From positions 62,001-126,000 of the forward strand of contig NZ_JADEYP010000002.1 of assembly GCF_020295405.1 (NCBI RefSeq): a stretch of DNA of 64,000 bases, read 5' to 3'. Both the position numbers and the translations under genes were made by a program. The notes under the pieces were generated by a model that did not search any database, was not told where the DNA came from, and was given only the letters and a program-made list of their open reading frames with translations. Of the stretch, positions 36,311-45,455 are shown piece after piece (positions within the stretch are counted from its first letter, which is position 1; each line of letters opens with the position of its first letter). Source of the stretch: Sphingobacterium bovistauri (GTDB lineage Bacteria > Bacteroidota > Bacteroidia > Sphingobacteriales > Sphingobacteriaceae).

Positions 36311-39175
36311 ATGCTTCGAATTCTTAGTGCTTTTGTATTATTAATTTTAGTAGTAGCTAATTATGCTAAAACATTTGCTCAAACTGAAAAAGCTATTCAG
36401 TATTTATCAGGAAAAGATAATGAGAATACTGTAGACTGGGATTTTTGGGTCTCGGGTGGTCGTAAAGCAGGTCAGTGGTCTAAAATAGCAGTACCTAGTC
36501 ATTGGGAGCAACAAGGATTTGGTAGTTATAACTACGGTAGAGATTATGTAACCTATGGCAAAAATTTTCAATTTAATGAAGAGTATGCTGTTTACAGACA
36601 TAATTTTACTATTCCTACAGCCTGGAAAGACAAAAAAGTAAGTATAGTTTTCGAAGGTTCGATGACGGATACTGAAGTAAAAATAAATGGAAAAGTTGCC
36701 GGGCCTACACATCAAGGGTCATTCTATAGATTTGCATACGATATTTCGGACAAAATTAAAGTTGGTGGAAACAATACGATTGAGGTAGTCGTGTGGAAAA
36801 TGTCCAAAGACCGAACGGTGAATAATGCCGAAAGACTAGCCGATTATTGGATATTTGGAGGCATATATCGTCCTGTTTATTTACAAGCTACACCTAAACA
36901 ACATATTACGTGGACAGCAATTGATGCTAAAGCAGATGGTACATTCAAAACGAATATTCATGTTGAAAATATTCAGTCAAAGTCAAATGTAAAAGTTGAT
37001 ATTAAGGATAAATTGGGTAAAATCGTCGCTACAAATACAGTCGTGGTCAATCCTAACGATTCTGTTGTTTCATTGAAGTTAACTGTTAAAAATCCAAAAT
37101 TGTGGACTGCAGAGACACCAAATTTGTACCATGCAGAATACTCTTTGTTGCAAAACAATAAGACTACTTATAAACAGAAAGAACGTTTCGGGTTTAGAAC
37201 GATTGAAGTTAGACAAGGTGATGGAATCTATGTCAACGGCACCAAAATAAAGATGAAAGGTGTAAATCGTCATGTTTGGTGGCCTGAAACAGGACGTTCA
37301 GTAAATAAAAATATTGATTTGCAAGACGTCAAGTTGATCAAAGAAATGAATATGAATGCTGTCCGTTGTTCACATTATCCACCTGATAAAGCTTTTTTAG
37401 AAATTTGCGATTCCTTGGGTTTGTATGTTCTAGACGAATTGGCGGGTTGGCAAAAGGCATATGGCACTGATGTTGGACGAAAATTGGTTAAAGAGTTGGT
37501 AATGCGTGATGTAAATCATCCCAGCATTATTCTTTGGGCGAATGGAAATGAAGGTGGTCACAATAAAGAACTAGTCGCTGAATATGGTAAATATGATTTG
37601 TCAAATAGAACAGTTATTCATGCGCATCATAGACCAGGGAATGAAATTAATGGAATAGATTGTAATCATTATGAAGATTATTATTCAACAAAAAAAATCT
37701 TAGAAGGTCCAAATATATATATGCCTACTGAATTCTTGCATGCACAGGATGATGGGGGGGCTGCTGCTGGATTAGCAGATATTTGGGAATTGCATTGGAA
37801 GTCGAAATTGGGTGCTGGTGGTTTCATTTGGAATTTGGCGGATGAAGGATTGGTTCGTACCGATTTTAACAACCAGATTGATATAAATGGGGTAAATGCA
37901 CCTGACGGTATACTTGGGCCACATAGACAAAAAGAAGGTAGTTTTTATGCTATACGGGAGATTTATGCGCCGGTTCATATTAAAATGAAAAAATTGCCTA
38001 TTGCTTTTGATGGAAGGATATTAGTGGAAAATAGATATCATTTTACCAATTTGAATTCATGTAAGTTTGAGTATAGACTTGTTAATTATCAAAAGCCATA
38101 TGCAAATACTGCAGGCATAGCGAATGAGATTGTAAAGGCTGTCGCTAGTCCAACAATAAATCCTATAGACAGCGGTTTTGTGCAACTTAATTTGCCAGCG
38201 AATTGGAAGGATTATGATGCGTTATTATTAACCGCCGTCGATCATCATAATAAGGAAATATTCACATGGTCATGGCAAGTGAAAAATAGCAGTCATGTCA
38301 CGGCATCTATCTTACCATTAGATACACGTACAGCTGTAGAATCAGTAGAGGATTCACTGAATTATAGTTTAAAAGCAAATGGCATAACGGCTTTTATTTC
38401 TAAAAAAACAGGGTTACTTGTTGATTTGGCTAATGATTATAGTATGAAAATGGCATTCAGAAATGGGCCAGTATTAGTTAATGGTACATCTACTTTTGTA
38501 TCTATTCAACGAAAGGATGATGGAGAGAATAAAGTTATTGAAGCACTATACCAAGGGGATTTAAAATTTATTCGCTGGACAATGCGTCCTGACGGCTGGT
38601 TAAAGTTAGATTATCAATACCATTTGAATGCTGATGTACCTTTCGCGGGGGTGAGTTTTGATTTTCCAGAAAGCTACATGCTTTCAGCAAAATGGTTGGG
38701 CAATGGACCTCATCGCGTATGGAAGAATAGGACGCAAGGAGTCTTTCGTAATAATTGGGAGAAGATGTACAATGACTCTAAGCCTGGAGTAGGTCCGTGG
38801 AATTTTCCAGAATTCAAAGGTTATTTCTCGAATATAAATTGGATACAGTTTAATAGCGTACAAGGAAAATTCTTAGTGGCTACAGATCAGGACGATTTGT
38901 TTGTTCGACTGTTTGATTTTCACGGAATGTCAGGTCCTCAAGGGTATCCACAATTGCCAAAAGGTAATGTCTCTTTCTTAGATGCAATACCAGCTATTGG
39001 GTCTAAATTGGCACTAGGTATAAATAACAACGCTGGTGTAAACGGTCCTGCAGGTGAATTGAACAAGATGCGTGAGCCAGTGACTAGAACATTATATTTT
39101 TACTTTGGGACTCCAAAAGGTTCTAAAGATAATACTCAATTTGAAATGCCAAAGGTGAATGTGCTCACAGATTAG
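36311..39175 (+). CDS. GH2 family glycoside hydrolase (beta-galactosidase-like)
   Basis: Secreted retaining glycosidase, probably acting on beta-galactosyl or related side-chain residues released from RG-I. Signal peptide about 1-23 (TFAQ). Domains: GH2 N-terminal sugar-binding sandwich (about 40-195), immunoglobulin-like domain (about 200-300), TIM barrel (about 300-575) with WANGNEGG holding the acid/base Glu414 and MPTEFLHA holding the nucleophile candidate Glu474, then C-terminal beta domains including a GH2 small-chain-like region. Length 954 is that of multi-domain LacZ-type enzymes. It stands alone between the CAGG motif (copy 2) and a canonical terminator. Exact specificity among GH2 activities cannot be read from sequence. 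Confidence 0.9.
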   Translation: MLRILSAFVLLILVVANYAKTFAQTEKAIQYLSGKDNENTVDWDFWVSGGRKAGQWSKIAVPSHWEQQGFGSYNYGRDYVTYGKNFQFNEEYAVYRHNFTIPTAWKDKKVSIVFEGSMTDTEVKINGKVAGPTHQGSFYRFAYDISDKIKVGGNNTIEVVVWKMSKDRTVNNAERLADYWIFGGIYRPVYLQATPKQHITWTAIDAKADGTFKTNIHVENIQSKSNVKVDIKDKLGKIVATNTVVVNPNDSVVSLKLTVKNPKLWTAETPNLYHAEYSLLQNNKTTYKQKERFGFRTIEVRQGDGIYVNGTKIKMKGVNRHVWWPETGRSVNKNIDLQDVKLIKEMNMNAVRCSHYPPDKAFLEICDSLGLYVLDELAGWQKAYGTDVGRKLVKELVMRDVNHPSIILWANGNEGGHNKELVAEYGKYDLSNRTVIHAHHRPGNEINGIDCNHYEDYYSTKKILEGPNIYMPTEFLHAQDDGGAAAGLADIWELHWKSKLGAGGFIWNLADEGLVRTDFNNQIDINGVNAPDGILGPHRQKEGSFYAIREIYAPVHIKMKKLPIAFDGRILVENRYHFTNLNSCKFEYRLVNYQKPYANTAGIANEIVKAVASPTINPIDSGFVQLNLPANWKDYDALLLTAVDHHNKEIFTWSWQVKNSSHVTASILPLDTRTAVESVEDSLNYSLKANGITAFISKKTGLLVDLANDYSMKMAFRNGPVLVNGTSTFVSIQRKDDGENKVIEALYQGDLKFIRWTMRPDGWLKLDYQYHLNADVPFAGVSFDFPESYMLSAKWLGNGPHRVWKNRTQGVFRNNWEKMYNDSKPGVGPWNFPEFKGYFSNINWIQFNSVQGKFLVATDQDDLFVRLFDFHGMSGPQGYPQLPKGNVSFLDAIPAIGSKLALGINNNAGVNGPAGELNKMREPVTRTLYFYFGTPKGSKDNTQFEMPKVNVLTD

Positions 39176-39207
39176 CAAGTTTATAGTTTATTAATAATTG
39201 TATGGTT

Positions 39208-39237
39208 AAAGCAAATCCTTTGGGATTTGCTTTTTTT
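39208..39237 (+). terminator. Rho-independent terminator after the GH2 gene
   Basis: AAAGCAAATCC (39208-39218) pairs with GGATTTGCTTT (39223-39233) around a four-base loop, and the T run continues to 39237. It begins 33 bases after the GH2 stop at 39175. This is the most canonical intrinsic terminator in the window. Confidence 0.92.
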
Positions 39238-39278
39238 ATGTAACTAATTGGATATAAACATCCAAATAAGACTAAAAA

Positions 39279-39296
39279 CAGGATGCTACAGGTTGG
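39279..39296 (+). promoter_or_regulatory. CAGG direct-repeat operator, copy 3
   Basis: CAGGATGCTACAGGTTGG has half-sites 10 bp apart and differs from the consensus only at its last base. It sits between the GH2 terminator and the GH28 start at 39384, 87 bases before that start, so it must serve the GH28-PL11-CE12-CE12 operon. Confidence 0.75.
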
Positions 39297-39383
39297 TTAA
39301 TAATTTTATTGTTAATAGTTTTAGTTGTCTATCTCTGGCACATAGATGAGCCAAATTATAAATCTTAGATAATAATTGTTTCG

Positions 39384-40718
39384 ATGAAAAATTCAATGAT
39401 AAACATCCTATTTACTTGTTTGATGATAAGTACCTTATCTGTCTTTGGTCAACAAAAATTTCCGAATGGAGAACCAATAAGTGCTTGGTTTTCGGATGCA
39501 AAATTAGTTGATGTAAATACCTTAGGTAAAAAATATAAAATCACAGATTTTGGTATAATCCAAGATAGTACAGTAATTCAGACCAAAAAAATTCAAGCTG
39601 TTATAGATAAAGCCCATGAAGCAGGAGGAGGTGTTATCATCGTTCCTAAAGGAGTGTATTTGAGTGGTTCTTTGTTTTTCAAAGCAAATACACACTTACA
39701 TCTTGAAGAAGGTGGGGTATTGAAAGGTAGTGATGATATTTCAAATTTTGAATTATTAATCACCCGCATGGAAGGACAGACGTTGAAATATTTTGCAGCA
39801 CTAGTAAATGCCGATGAGGTGAATGGCTTTACAGTAACAGGTAAAGGTATGTTGGATGGTAATGGACTTCGTTATTGGAAATCATTTTGGTTACGTAGAG
39901 GTTTCAACCCGAGTTGTACGAATATGGATGAAATGCGCCCTCGTTTATTGTACGTGTCGAATAGTAAAGATGTGCAAATTTCAGGTATAAAGCTTCGCAA
40001 TTCCCCATTTTGGACTACACATTTTTACAAAGTAGAAAATTTAAAACTTTTAAATCTTCATATCACAGCACCTAAGGAACCCGTGAAAGCACCTAGTTCG
40101 GATGCTGTAGATTTGGATGTATGTAAAAATGTATTGATCAAGAATTGCTACATGTCTGTGAATGATGATGCTATTGCCTTGAAAGGTGGTAAAGGACCAA
40201 AAGCAGATATAGATCCAAATAATGGTCCTAATTCAAACATTATTATCGAAAACTGTGCATTTGGTTTCTGCCATAGTGCTTTGACTTGTGGTAGTGAATC
40301 AGTTTTGAGCTACAATGTCATTTTCAGAAATAATACAGTAGATAATGCACAAAAAGTATTGCAGTTAAAGATGCGTCCTGACACCCCACAAGAGTACAAA
40401 AACATTACATTGGAAAATGTGAAAGGTACGGCAAAGAGCTTTTTATTTATTAAGCCTTGGACACAGTTCTTCGATCTAAAGGGTGAGAAAGATATCAAGA
40501 TGTCACATGCTAAAAATATCATCTTCAAAAACATTGATTTGGAATGTGAAATTTTATTCGATGTCATTAATTCACCACAATACACACTTTCTGACTTTTC
40601 GTTTATCAACATGAATGTAAAGTCTTCTCGAAATGGAACGATAAAGCAGAGCTATATTCAAAACTTCACATTAAATAATGTGGTAGTTGATGGTAAAAAA
40701 GTAACTCAGGAGAACTAA
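39384..40718 (+). CDS. Divergent GH28 family protein
   Basis: Secreted beta-helix protein heading the RG-I backbone operon. Signal peptide 1-22 (LSVFGQ). The usual GH28 motifs are altered: SSDAVDLD at 238-245 stands for NTDGID, keeping Asp240; N-D-D at 260-262 keeps the DD pair (Asp261, Asp262); FCH with His297 stands for GHG; and QLKM with Lys329 stands for RIK, so the arginine is lost. The acidic triad is retained. Its place directly before the PL11 lyase suggests action on RG-I oligosaccharides, for example as a rhamnogalacturonan-type or exo-acting galacturonidase. Length 444. PL11 begins 4 bases after the stop. Confidence 0.87.
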   Translation: MKNSMINILFTCLMISTLSVFGQQKFPNGEPISAWFSDAKLVDVNTLGKKYKITDFGIIQDSTVIQTKKIQAVIDKAHEAGGGVIIVPKGVYLSGSLFFKANTHLHLEEGGVLKGSDDISNFELLITRMEGQTLKYFAALVNADEVNGFTVTGKGMLDGNGLRYWKSFWLRRGFNPSCTNMDEMRPRLLYVSNSKDVQISGIKLRNSPFWTTHFYKVENLKLLNLHITAPKEPVKAPSSDAVDLDVCKNVLIKNCYMSVNDDAIALKGGKGPKADIDPNNGPNSNIIIENCAFGFCHSALTCGSESVLSYNVIFRNNTVDNAQKVLQLKMRPDTPQEYKNITLENVKGTAKSFLFIKPWTQFFDLKGEKDIKMSHAKNIIFKNIDLECEILFDVINSPQYTLSDFSFINMNVKSSRNGTIKQSYIQNFTLNNVVVDGKKVTQEN

Positions 40719-40721
40719 TAG

Positions 40722-42587
40722 ATGTCAGGCTCACTTAGGTATTTTAGTTTGTCAGCTAGGTTATTGACCCTGCTTTTTGGCATGTTAATTTTCAATGCCG
40801 AGTGTGTTGCTCAGCGGAAAATGGAGTTTCTGGATAGAGGATTGGTAGGTGTTAAGACTAGTGACACATCCGTATTTCTTAGTTGGCGATTATTGGGGTC
40901 GGATGATTATACTATTGCTTTTAATCTTTATCGTCAATATGGTGATCAAAAGCGTGAAAAACTTAATTCCAGCTTACTTACTGAAGGTACAAATTTTGAG
41001 GATAGTAAGATAAAATCAGAGCAAGAGATCACTTATTTTTTAACCGTATTGGACGGGAAAAAGGAAGTGGAGGTAGGTCAATTTAAAATAGAAAAAAATC
41101 AAGACGTTCAATCATTTTTAAAATTACCATTACGTACTCCAATAGGATATACGCCAGGAGATATTTCCGTAGGTGATTTAGATGGAGATGGTAATTATGA
41201 ATTAATTGTTCATCAAAATGGGATAGGACGTGATAATGCGCATAATGGGTTGACGTCTGATCCTATTTTGCAAGCCTATAAACTAGATGGTACACTTATC
41301 TGGGAAATTAATTTAGGTAAGAATATTCGTGAAGGGGCACATTACACCCAATTTATGGTATATGACTTAGATGGTGATGGAATTGCTGAGATAGTTTGTA
41401 AAACAGCTGATGGGACTAAAGATGGGGTAGGCAAATATGTTGGAGATGTAAAAGCGGATTGGCGTGATACTGTCCGTACATCACGTTTCTATGGGCGGAT
41501 ATTAGAAGGGCCAGAATACTTAACAGTATTTGATGGACGAACAGGAGCGGCAATTCATACAGTAGATTACCTGCCCGAAAGGGGAGATTTGATGTCATGG
41601 GGGGATCGTAATGCTAATCGAGGAGATCGCTATTTGGCGTGTGTTGCTTATTTAGATGGTAAGTCACCTTCTGTGATTATGACTCGAGGTTATTATGAAC
41701 GAACAGCTTTAGTCGCTTGGGATTTCAAGAATAAAAAATTAGTCAGGAGATGGGTGTTCGATACTAAGGATCGTACGCATCCATTTTCTGGGCAAGGATA
41801 TCATAATCTTTCTGTGGCTGATATTGATCAGGATGGAAAAGATGAAGTCATCTTTGGTTCTATGGTCGTTGATGATGATGGCACAGGTCTTTACAGTACA
41901 CGACTTGGACATGGTGATGCGCTGCATGTGTCAGACTTCGACCCTAATCGTCCAGGATTGGAAATTTTTGGTATACATGAGCTTAAAGGAGGAAGAAAGG
42001 GAATAGGAGCTGCATTGCTTGATGCAAAAACTGGTGAAATTATATTTAAAGGAGCAATTGACCAAGATGTTGGTAGAGGAGTGGCCGCAAATATTGATCC
42101 CAATCATAAAGGAGCCTATATGTGGTGGGCCGGTTCAGGTAATTTATTTAATATGAAAGGTGAATCGATTGGAAGGGCGCCTAGATCGGCTAATTTTTTG
42201 ATTTGGTGGGATGGGGATTTGAGTAGAGAATTATTGAATGGCAATTATATTGAAAAATACAACCATGGTAGAGTATTTACCGCTGAAGGTGCTATATCGA
42301 TAAATGGAAGTAAAAGTACACCAAATTTATCAGCTGATATTTTGGGCGACTGGCGAGAAGAGTTGATTCTTAGGTCATCGGACAACCAATCTTTACGTAT
42401 TTATACCACGATCATACCTACTTCGCATAGACTATATACATTGATGCATGATCCACATTATAGGGTAAGTGTTGCTTGGCAAAATGTTGGATACAATCAG
42501 CCTCCACATACGGGGTATTACTTAGGGACGGGAATGGATAAGCCAAATAAACCAAACATTAAAATAGCGCCTAATAGGAAAAAATAA
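40722..42587 (+). CDS. PL11 family rhamnogalacturonan lyase
   Basis: Cleaves the rhamnose-galacturonate bond of the RG-I backbone by beta-elimination, leaving unsaturated galacturonate for the GH105 enzyme. Signal peptide about 1-31 (AECVAQ). The mature start RKMEFLDRGLVGVKTSDTSVFLSWRLL is characteristic of PL11, as are the calcium-binding propeller loops with repeated D-x-D-G-D/N signatures: VGDLDGDGNYE, MVYDLDGDGIAEIVCKTADGTKDGVG and VADIDQDGKDEVIFG. The C-terminal HDPHYRVSVAWQNVGYNQPPHTGYYLG (in segments) is also typical. Length 621 fits the family. This gene is the clearest pointer to RG-I as the PUL substrate. An esterase gene follows 6 bases after the stop. Confidence 0.97.
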   Translation: MSGSLRYFSLSARLLTLLFGMLIFNAECVAQRKMEFLDRGLVGVKTSDTSVFLSWRLLGSDDYTIAFNLYRQYGDQKREKLNSSLLTEGTNFEDSKIKSEQEITYFLTVLDGKKEVEVGQFKIEKNQDVQSFLKLPLRTPIGYTPGDISVGDLDGDGNYELIVHQNGIGRDNAHNGLTSDPILQAYKLDGTLIWEINLGKNIREGAHYTQFMVYDLDGDGIAEIVCKTADGTKDGVGKYVGDVKADWRDTVRTSRFYGRILEGPEYLTVFDGRTGAAIHTVDYLPERGDLMSWGDRNANRGDRYLACVAYLDGKSPSVIMTRGYYERTALVAWDFKNKKLVRRWVFDTKDRTHPFSGQGYHNLSVADIDQDGKDEVIFGSMVVDDDGTGLYSTRLGHGDALHVSDFDPNRPGLEIFGIHELKGGRKGIGAALLDAKTGEIIFKGAIDQDVGRGVAANIDPNHKGAYMWWAGSGNLFNMKGESIGRAPRSANFLIWWDGDLSRELLNGNYIEKYNHGRVFTAEGAISINGSKSTPNLSADILGDWREELILRSSDNQSLRIYTTIIPTSHRLYTLMHDPHYRVSVAWQNVGYNQPPHTGYYLGTGMDKPNKPNIKIAPNRKK

Positions 42588-42593
42588 AACAAT

Positions 42594-43361
42594 ATGAAAG
42601 TATTCAAACTATTGTTTATAACATTAATCGGTTTGGTAAGCCTGTCTTATTTAAAACCCAAACCTACGATTTATATTATAGGAGATTCTACCGTACGCAA
42701 TAGTAATAAAGAATATTGGGGATGGGGGACTCTTTTCTCTGAATTTCTTGATACAGCAAAGATTCGGGTAAGCAATCATGCTATGGCGGGTCGAAGTACG
42801 CGCACTTTTGTCAAAGAAGGTCGTTGGGCTAAAGTTGATTCATCCATGAAAGCTGGAGATTATTTATTTATTCAGTTTGGTCATAATGAAGGTAGTAGTC
42901 CCGATACTTCTAGACGTGGATATAGAGGTGTGTTACGTGGTATTGGTCAAGATTCGGTTGTATTGGACTGGGGAAATAATCAATATGAAGTGGTTCGTAC
43001 ATATGGTGAGAATCTACGTAGAATGGTTAAACAAGCTAAAAGTAAGGGTGTTCAACCGATATTGTTCTCGATGATACCTAGAAATCAATGGGACGCTCAG
43101 GCGAAGGTCAAACGTGCAAATCAAGATTTTGGACTTTGGGCTAGACAAATAGCCGAAGCAGAACAGGTTCCATTTATAGATCTTAATGAGTTGACAGCTA
43201 AAAAATACGATCAATTAGGTGCAGAAGCCGTCAAGTCAAAATATTTCCCTGGAGACCACACGCATACCAACTATGATGGGGCAATGGAAAATGCTGCATC
43301 AGTGATCGACGGGTTAATTGCATTGAAGCATCCAATTATAAAATATTTAAATACTTTTTAA
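42594..43361 (+). CDS. Rhamnogalacturonan acetylesterase, CE12/SGNH
   Basis: Removes acetyl groups from RG-I so that lyase and hydrolases can act. Hydrophobic N-terminus (1-21) as signal or anchor. SGNH blocks: IIGDST with nucleophile Ser32, AMAGRST (Gly66), QFGHNEG (Asn98), and DHTHTN giving the Asp221/His224 pair. Length 255 is that of single-domain CE12 enzymes. The gene sits 6 bases after PL11 and one base before a second CE12 gene, so the two are translated side by side. Confidence 0.93.
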   Translation: MKVFKLLFITLIGLVSLSYLKPKPTIYIIGDSTVRNSNKEYWGWGTLFSEFLDTAKIRVSNHAMAGRSTRTFVKEGRWAKVDSSMKAGDYLFIQFGHNEGSSPDTSRRGYRGVLRGIGQDSVVLDWGNNQYEVVRTYGENLRRMVKQAKSKGVQPILFSMIPRNQWDAQAKVKRANQDFGLWARQIAEAEQVPFIDLNELTAKKYDQLGAEAVKSKYFPGDHTHTNYDGAMENAASVIDGLIALKHPIIKYLNTF

Positions 43362-43362
43362 A

Positions 43363-44148
43363 ATGATAAGGAATGTATTCATACTTGTGATAAGTATATT
43401 TTCAATTTTATTATTTAATTCCTTTGTACAGGACAGGAATAAACCTACACTATTTATCATTGGGGATAGTACCGTTAAAAATGGAAGAGGAGATGGCTCC
43501 AACGGGCAATGGGGTTGGGGAAGTTTCATCGGTGATTATTTTGATGATAATAAAATTAACGTTCGAAATCAGGCATTAGGAGGTACGAGTACGCGAACCT
43601 ATTACAATAATCCAAAATTGTGGCAACAAGTATTGGATAATATCAAGCCTGGTGATTATGTGATCATTCAATTTGGACATAATGATTCAAGTCCAATAGT
43701 GGATACTTTGCGGGCACGTGGAACTATTAAGGGAAATAGCGATTCTTATGAAGAAGTTAGAAATCCTTTACTTAAGCAGACAGAAATGGTGTACAGTTAT
43801 GGATTCTATCTTCGTCGATTTGTCAAAAACATACAAGACAAAGGAGCTATTCCTGTTATCTGTTCACCTATTCCAAGAAATTCTTGGGAGGATAATAAAG
43901 TGAAGAAATCGAATTATGCGGAGTGGGCACAAGAAGCAGCAGCACAAAGTGGAGCTTTTTTTATTCCTTTACAAGACATGATAATCAGTTCGTATGAGAA
44001 GGTAGGTCAAGATGTTGTCAAATCAACTTATTTTGGCACTAAGGATGCTACACATACGATCAAAGAAGGTGCTATTTTGAACGCAAAATTAGTAGCAGAA
44101 AATATAAAGAACAATAAAGAAATAGGACTTCGAAAATTTTTAAAATAA
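43363..44148 (+). CDS. Rhamnogalacturonan acetylesterase, CE12/SGNH (second copy)
   Basis: Paralogue of the preceding esterase. Signal-like N-terminus 1-22. SGNH blocks: IIGDSTVKNG with Ser36, ALGGTST (Gly74), QFGHND (Asn107), and DATHT with Asp228/His231. The two proteins share order and spacing of motifs but differ clearly in sequence, so they may take different acetyl positions or chain lengths. It begins one base after the previous stop (43361) and ends the operon; no clear terminator follows, only a 135-base gap with CAGG motif copy 4. Confidence 0.92.
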   Translation: MIRNVFILVISIFSILLFNSFVQDRNKPTLFIIGDSTVKNGRGDGSNGQWGWGSFIGDYFDDNKINVRNQALGGTSTRTYYNNPKLWQQVLDNIKPGDYVIIQFGHNDSSPIVDTLRARGTIKGNSDSYEEVRNPLLKQTEMVYSYGFYLRRFVKNIQDKGAIPVICSPIPRNSWEDNKVKKSNYAEWAQEAAAQSGAFFIPLQDMIISSYEKVGQDVVKSTYFGTKDATHTIKEGAILNAKLVAENIKNNKEIGLRKFLK

Positions 44149-44157
44149 TAAAATTTT

Positions 44158-44175
44158 CAGGACACTACAGGTTGC
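44158..44175 (+). promoter_or_regulatory. CAGG direct-repeat operator, copy 4
   Basis: CAGGACACTACAGGTTGC, half-sites 10 bp apart, begins 10 bases after the second CE12 stop and 108 bases before the GH105 end of the site gap (44284). It starts a new transcription unit running GH105-GH2-RhaM-GH106. Confidence 0.75.
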
Positions 44176-44283
44176 TGCTTTTACCAATTAGTTCTATAAT
44201 AGTATTATAGAAAGATGACCAATACTTATGCATTTATACTTGAGGATGCATAATACCATACAAATACTACCTTAAAATTCAAC

Positions 44284-45450
44284 ATGAAAGGACAAAAAAT
44301 AACAGGATTAGGACTGCTTTTATGTAGCATATTGCTAATAACGGCATGCGCCTCTAAAAGTAAAATTTCAAGAACTCCTACTTCTACTATGCAAAAAGAG
44401 GATGTATTATCTGTCTTACGCTCCACCAATAATTATTTTATGAATAAATGGCCTGATACAGGAAAACCATTATATACTACGCGTTGGCGCCCTAGTAATA
44501 TTTGGACTAGAGGGGTATATTATGAAGGTTTGATGGCTTTATACAAAATAGACAAGGATCAGCGCTATTATGATTATGCGGTAGATTGGGGTGAAAATCA
44601 TAAATGGGGATTACGCAATGGAACTAAAACCAGAAATGCCGATGATCAGACGTGTGGTCAAACTTATCTAGACCTTTACGAGATTGACCCAAAACCCGAA
44701 CGTATTCGCGATATCAAAACAAATATTGACTATGTCATAGCTTCTGGAAAATACGACGATTGGACATGGATTGATGCTATTCAAATGGCTATGCCTGTAT
44801 TTGCAAAATTGGGTGTCATGTATAAAGATCCAAAATATTTTGACTACATGTATAAGATGTACGCATATTCAAAAAATGTTGAAGGTGGAGGTTTATACAA
44901 TAAAAAAGATAAACTATGGTGGCGCGACAAAGATTTTGTTCCACCTTACAAAGAGCCTAATGGTGAGGATTGTTATTGGTCTCGTGGCAATGGTTGGGTC
45001 GTTGCAGCATTGGTTCGTGTATTAGATTTAATTCCAGAAAATGAAAATCATAGAGCAGAATATCTTCAAGATTATAAAGAACTAATGGAAGGTTTATTAG
45101 CTTGTCAACGCGAGGATGGTTTCTGGAATGTAAGTTTACATGATCCGACCAATTATGGAGGAAGAGAAACTTCGGGTACAGCACTTTTCGTTTATGGAAT
45201 GGCTTGGGGTATCAATAACGGGCTTTTGGATGATAAAATATACCGTCCTGCCATGGAGTTAGCGTGGAATGCGATGGTCAAAGAAGCGATTCATCCTTCT
45301 GGATTTTTGGGGTATTTGCAAGGCACGGGTAAAGAGCCTAAAGACGGTCAGCCTGTGAGTTTTTCTTCCGTTCCAGATTTTGAAGATTATGGTTTGGGCT
45401 GTTTTCTTTTAGCAGGAACCGAAGTATACAAATTAATCGCTAATAACTAA
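44284..45450 (+). CDS. GH105 unsaturated rhamnogalacturonyl hydrolase lipoprotein
   Basis: Removes the unsaturated galacturonate left by PL11 from the non-reducing end of RG-I oligosaccharides. Lipobox cysteine is residue 22 (LLITAC), so it is membrane anchored. The (alpha/alpha)6 fold shows WTRGVYYEGLMALYK near residues 74-88, YDDWTWIDAIQMAMP with candidate catalytic Asp164, and W-S-R-G-N-G-W-V-V-A-A-L and GGRETSGTALFVYGMAWGI further on, as in YteR-type enzymes. Length 388 is typical. A GH2 gene begins 6 bases after its stop. Confidence 0.94.
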   Translation: MKGQKITGLGLLLCSILLITACASKSKISRTPTSTMQKEDVLSVLRSTNNYFMNKWPDTGKPLYTTRWRPSNIWTRGVYYEGLMALYKIDKDQRYYDYAVDWGENHKWGLRNGTKTRNADDQTCGQTYLDLYEIDPKPERIRDIKTNIDYVIASGKYDDWTWIDAIQMAMPVFAKLGVMYKDPKYFDYMYKMYAYSKNVEGGGLYNKKDKLWWRDKDFVPPYKEPNGEDCYWSRGNGWVVAALVRVLDLIPENENHRAEYLQDYKELMEGLLACQREDGFWNVSLHDPTNYGGRETSGTALFVYGMAWGINNGLLDDKIYRPAMELAWNAMVKEAIHPSGFLGYLQGTGKEPKDGQPVSFSSVPDFEDYGLGCFLLAGTEVYKLIANN

Positions 45451-45455
45451 TTCTG

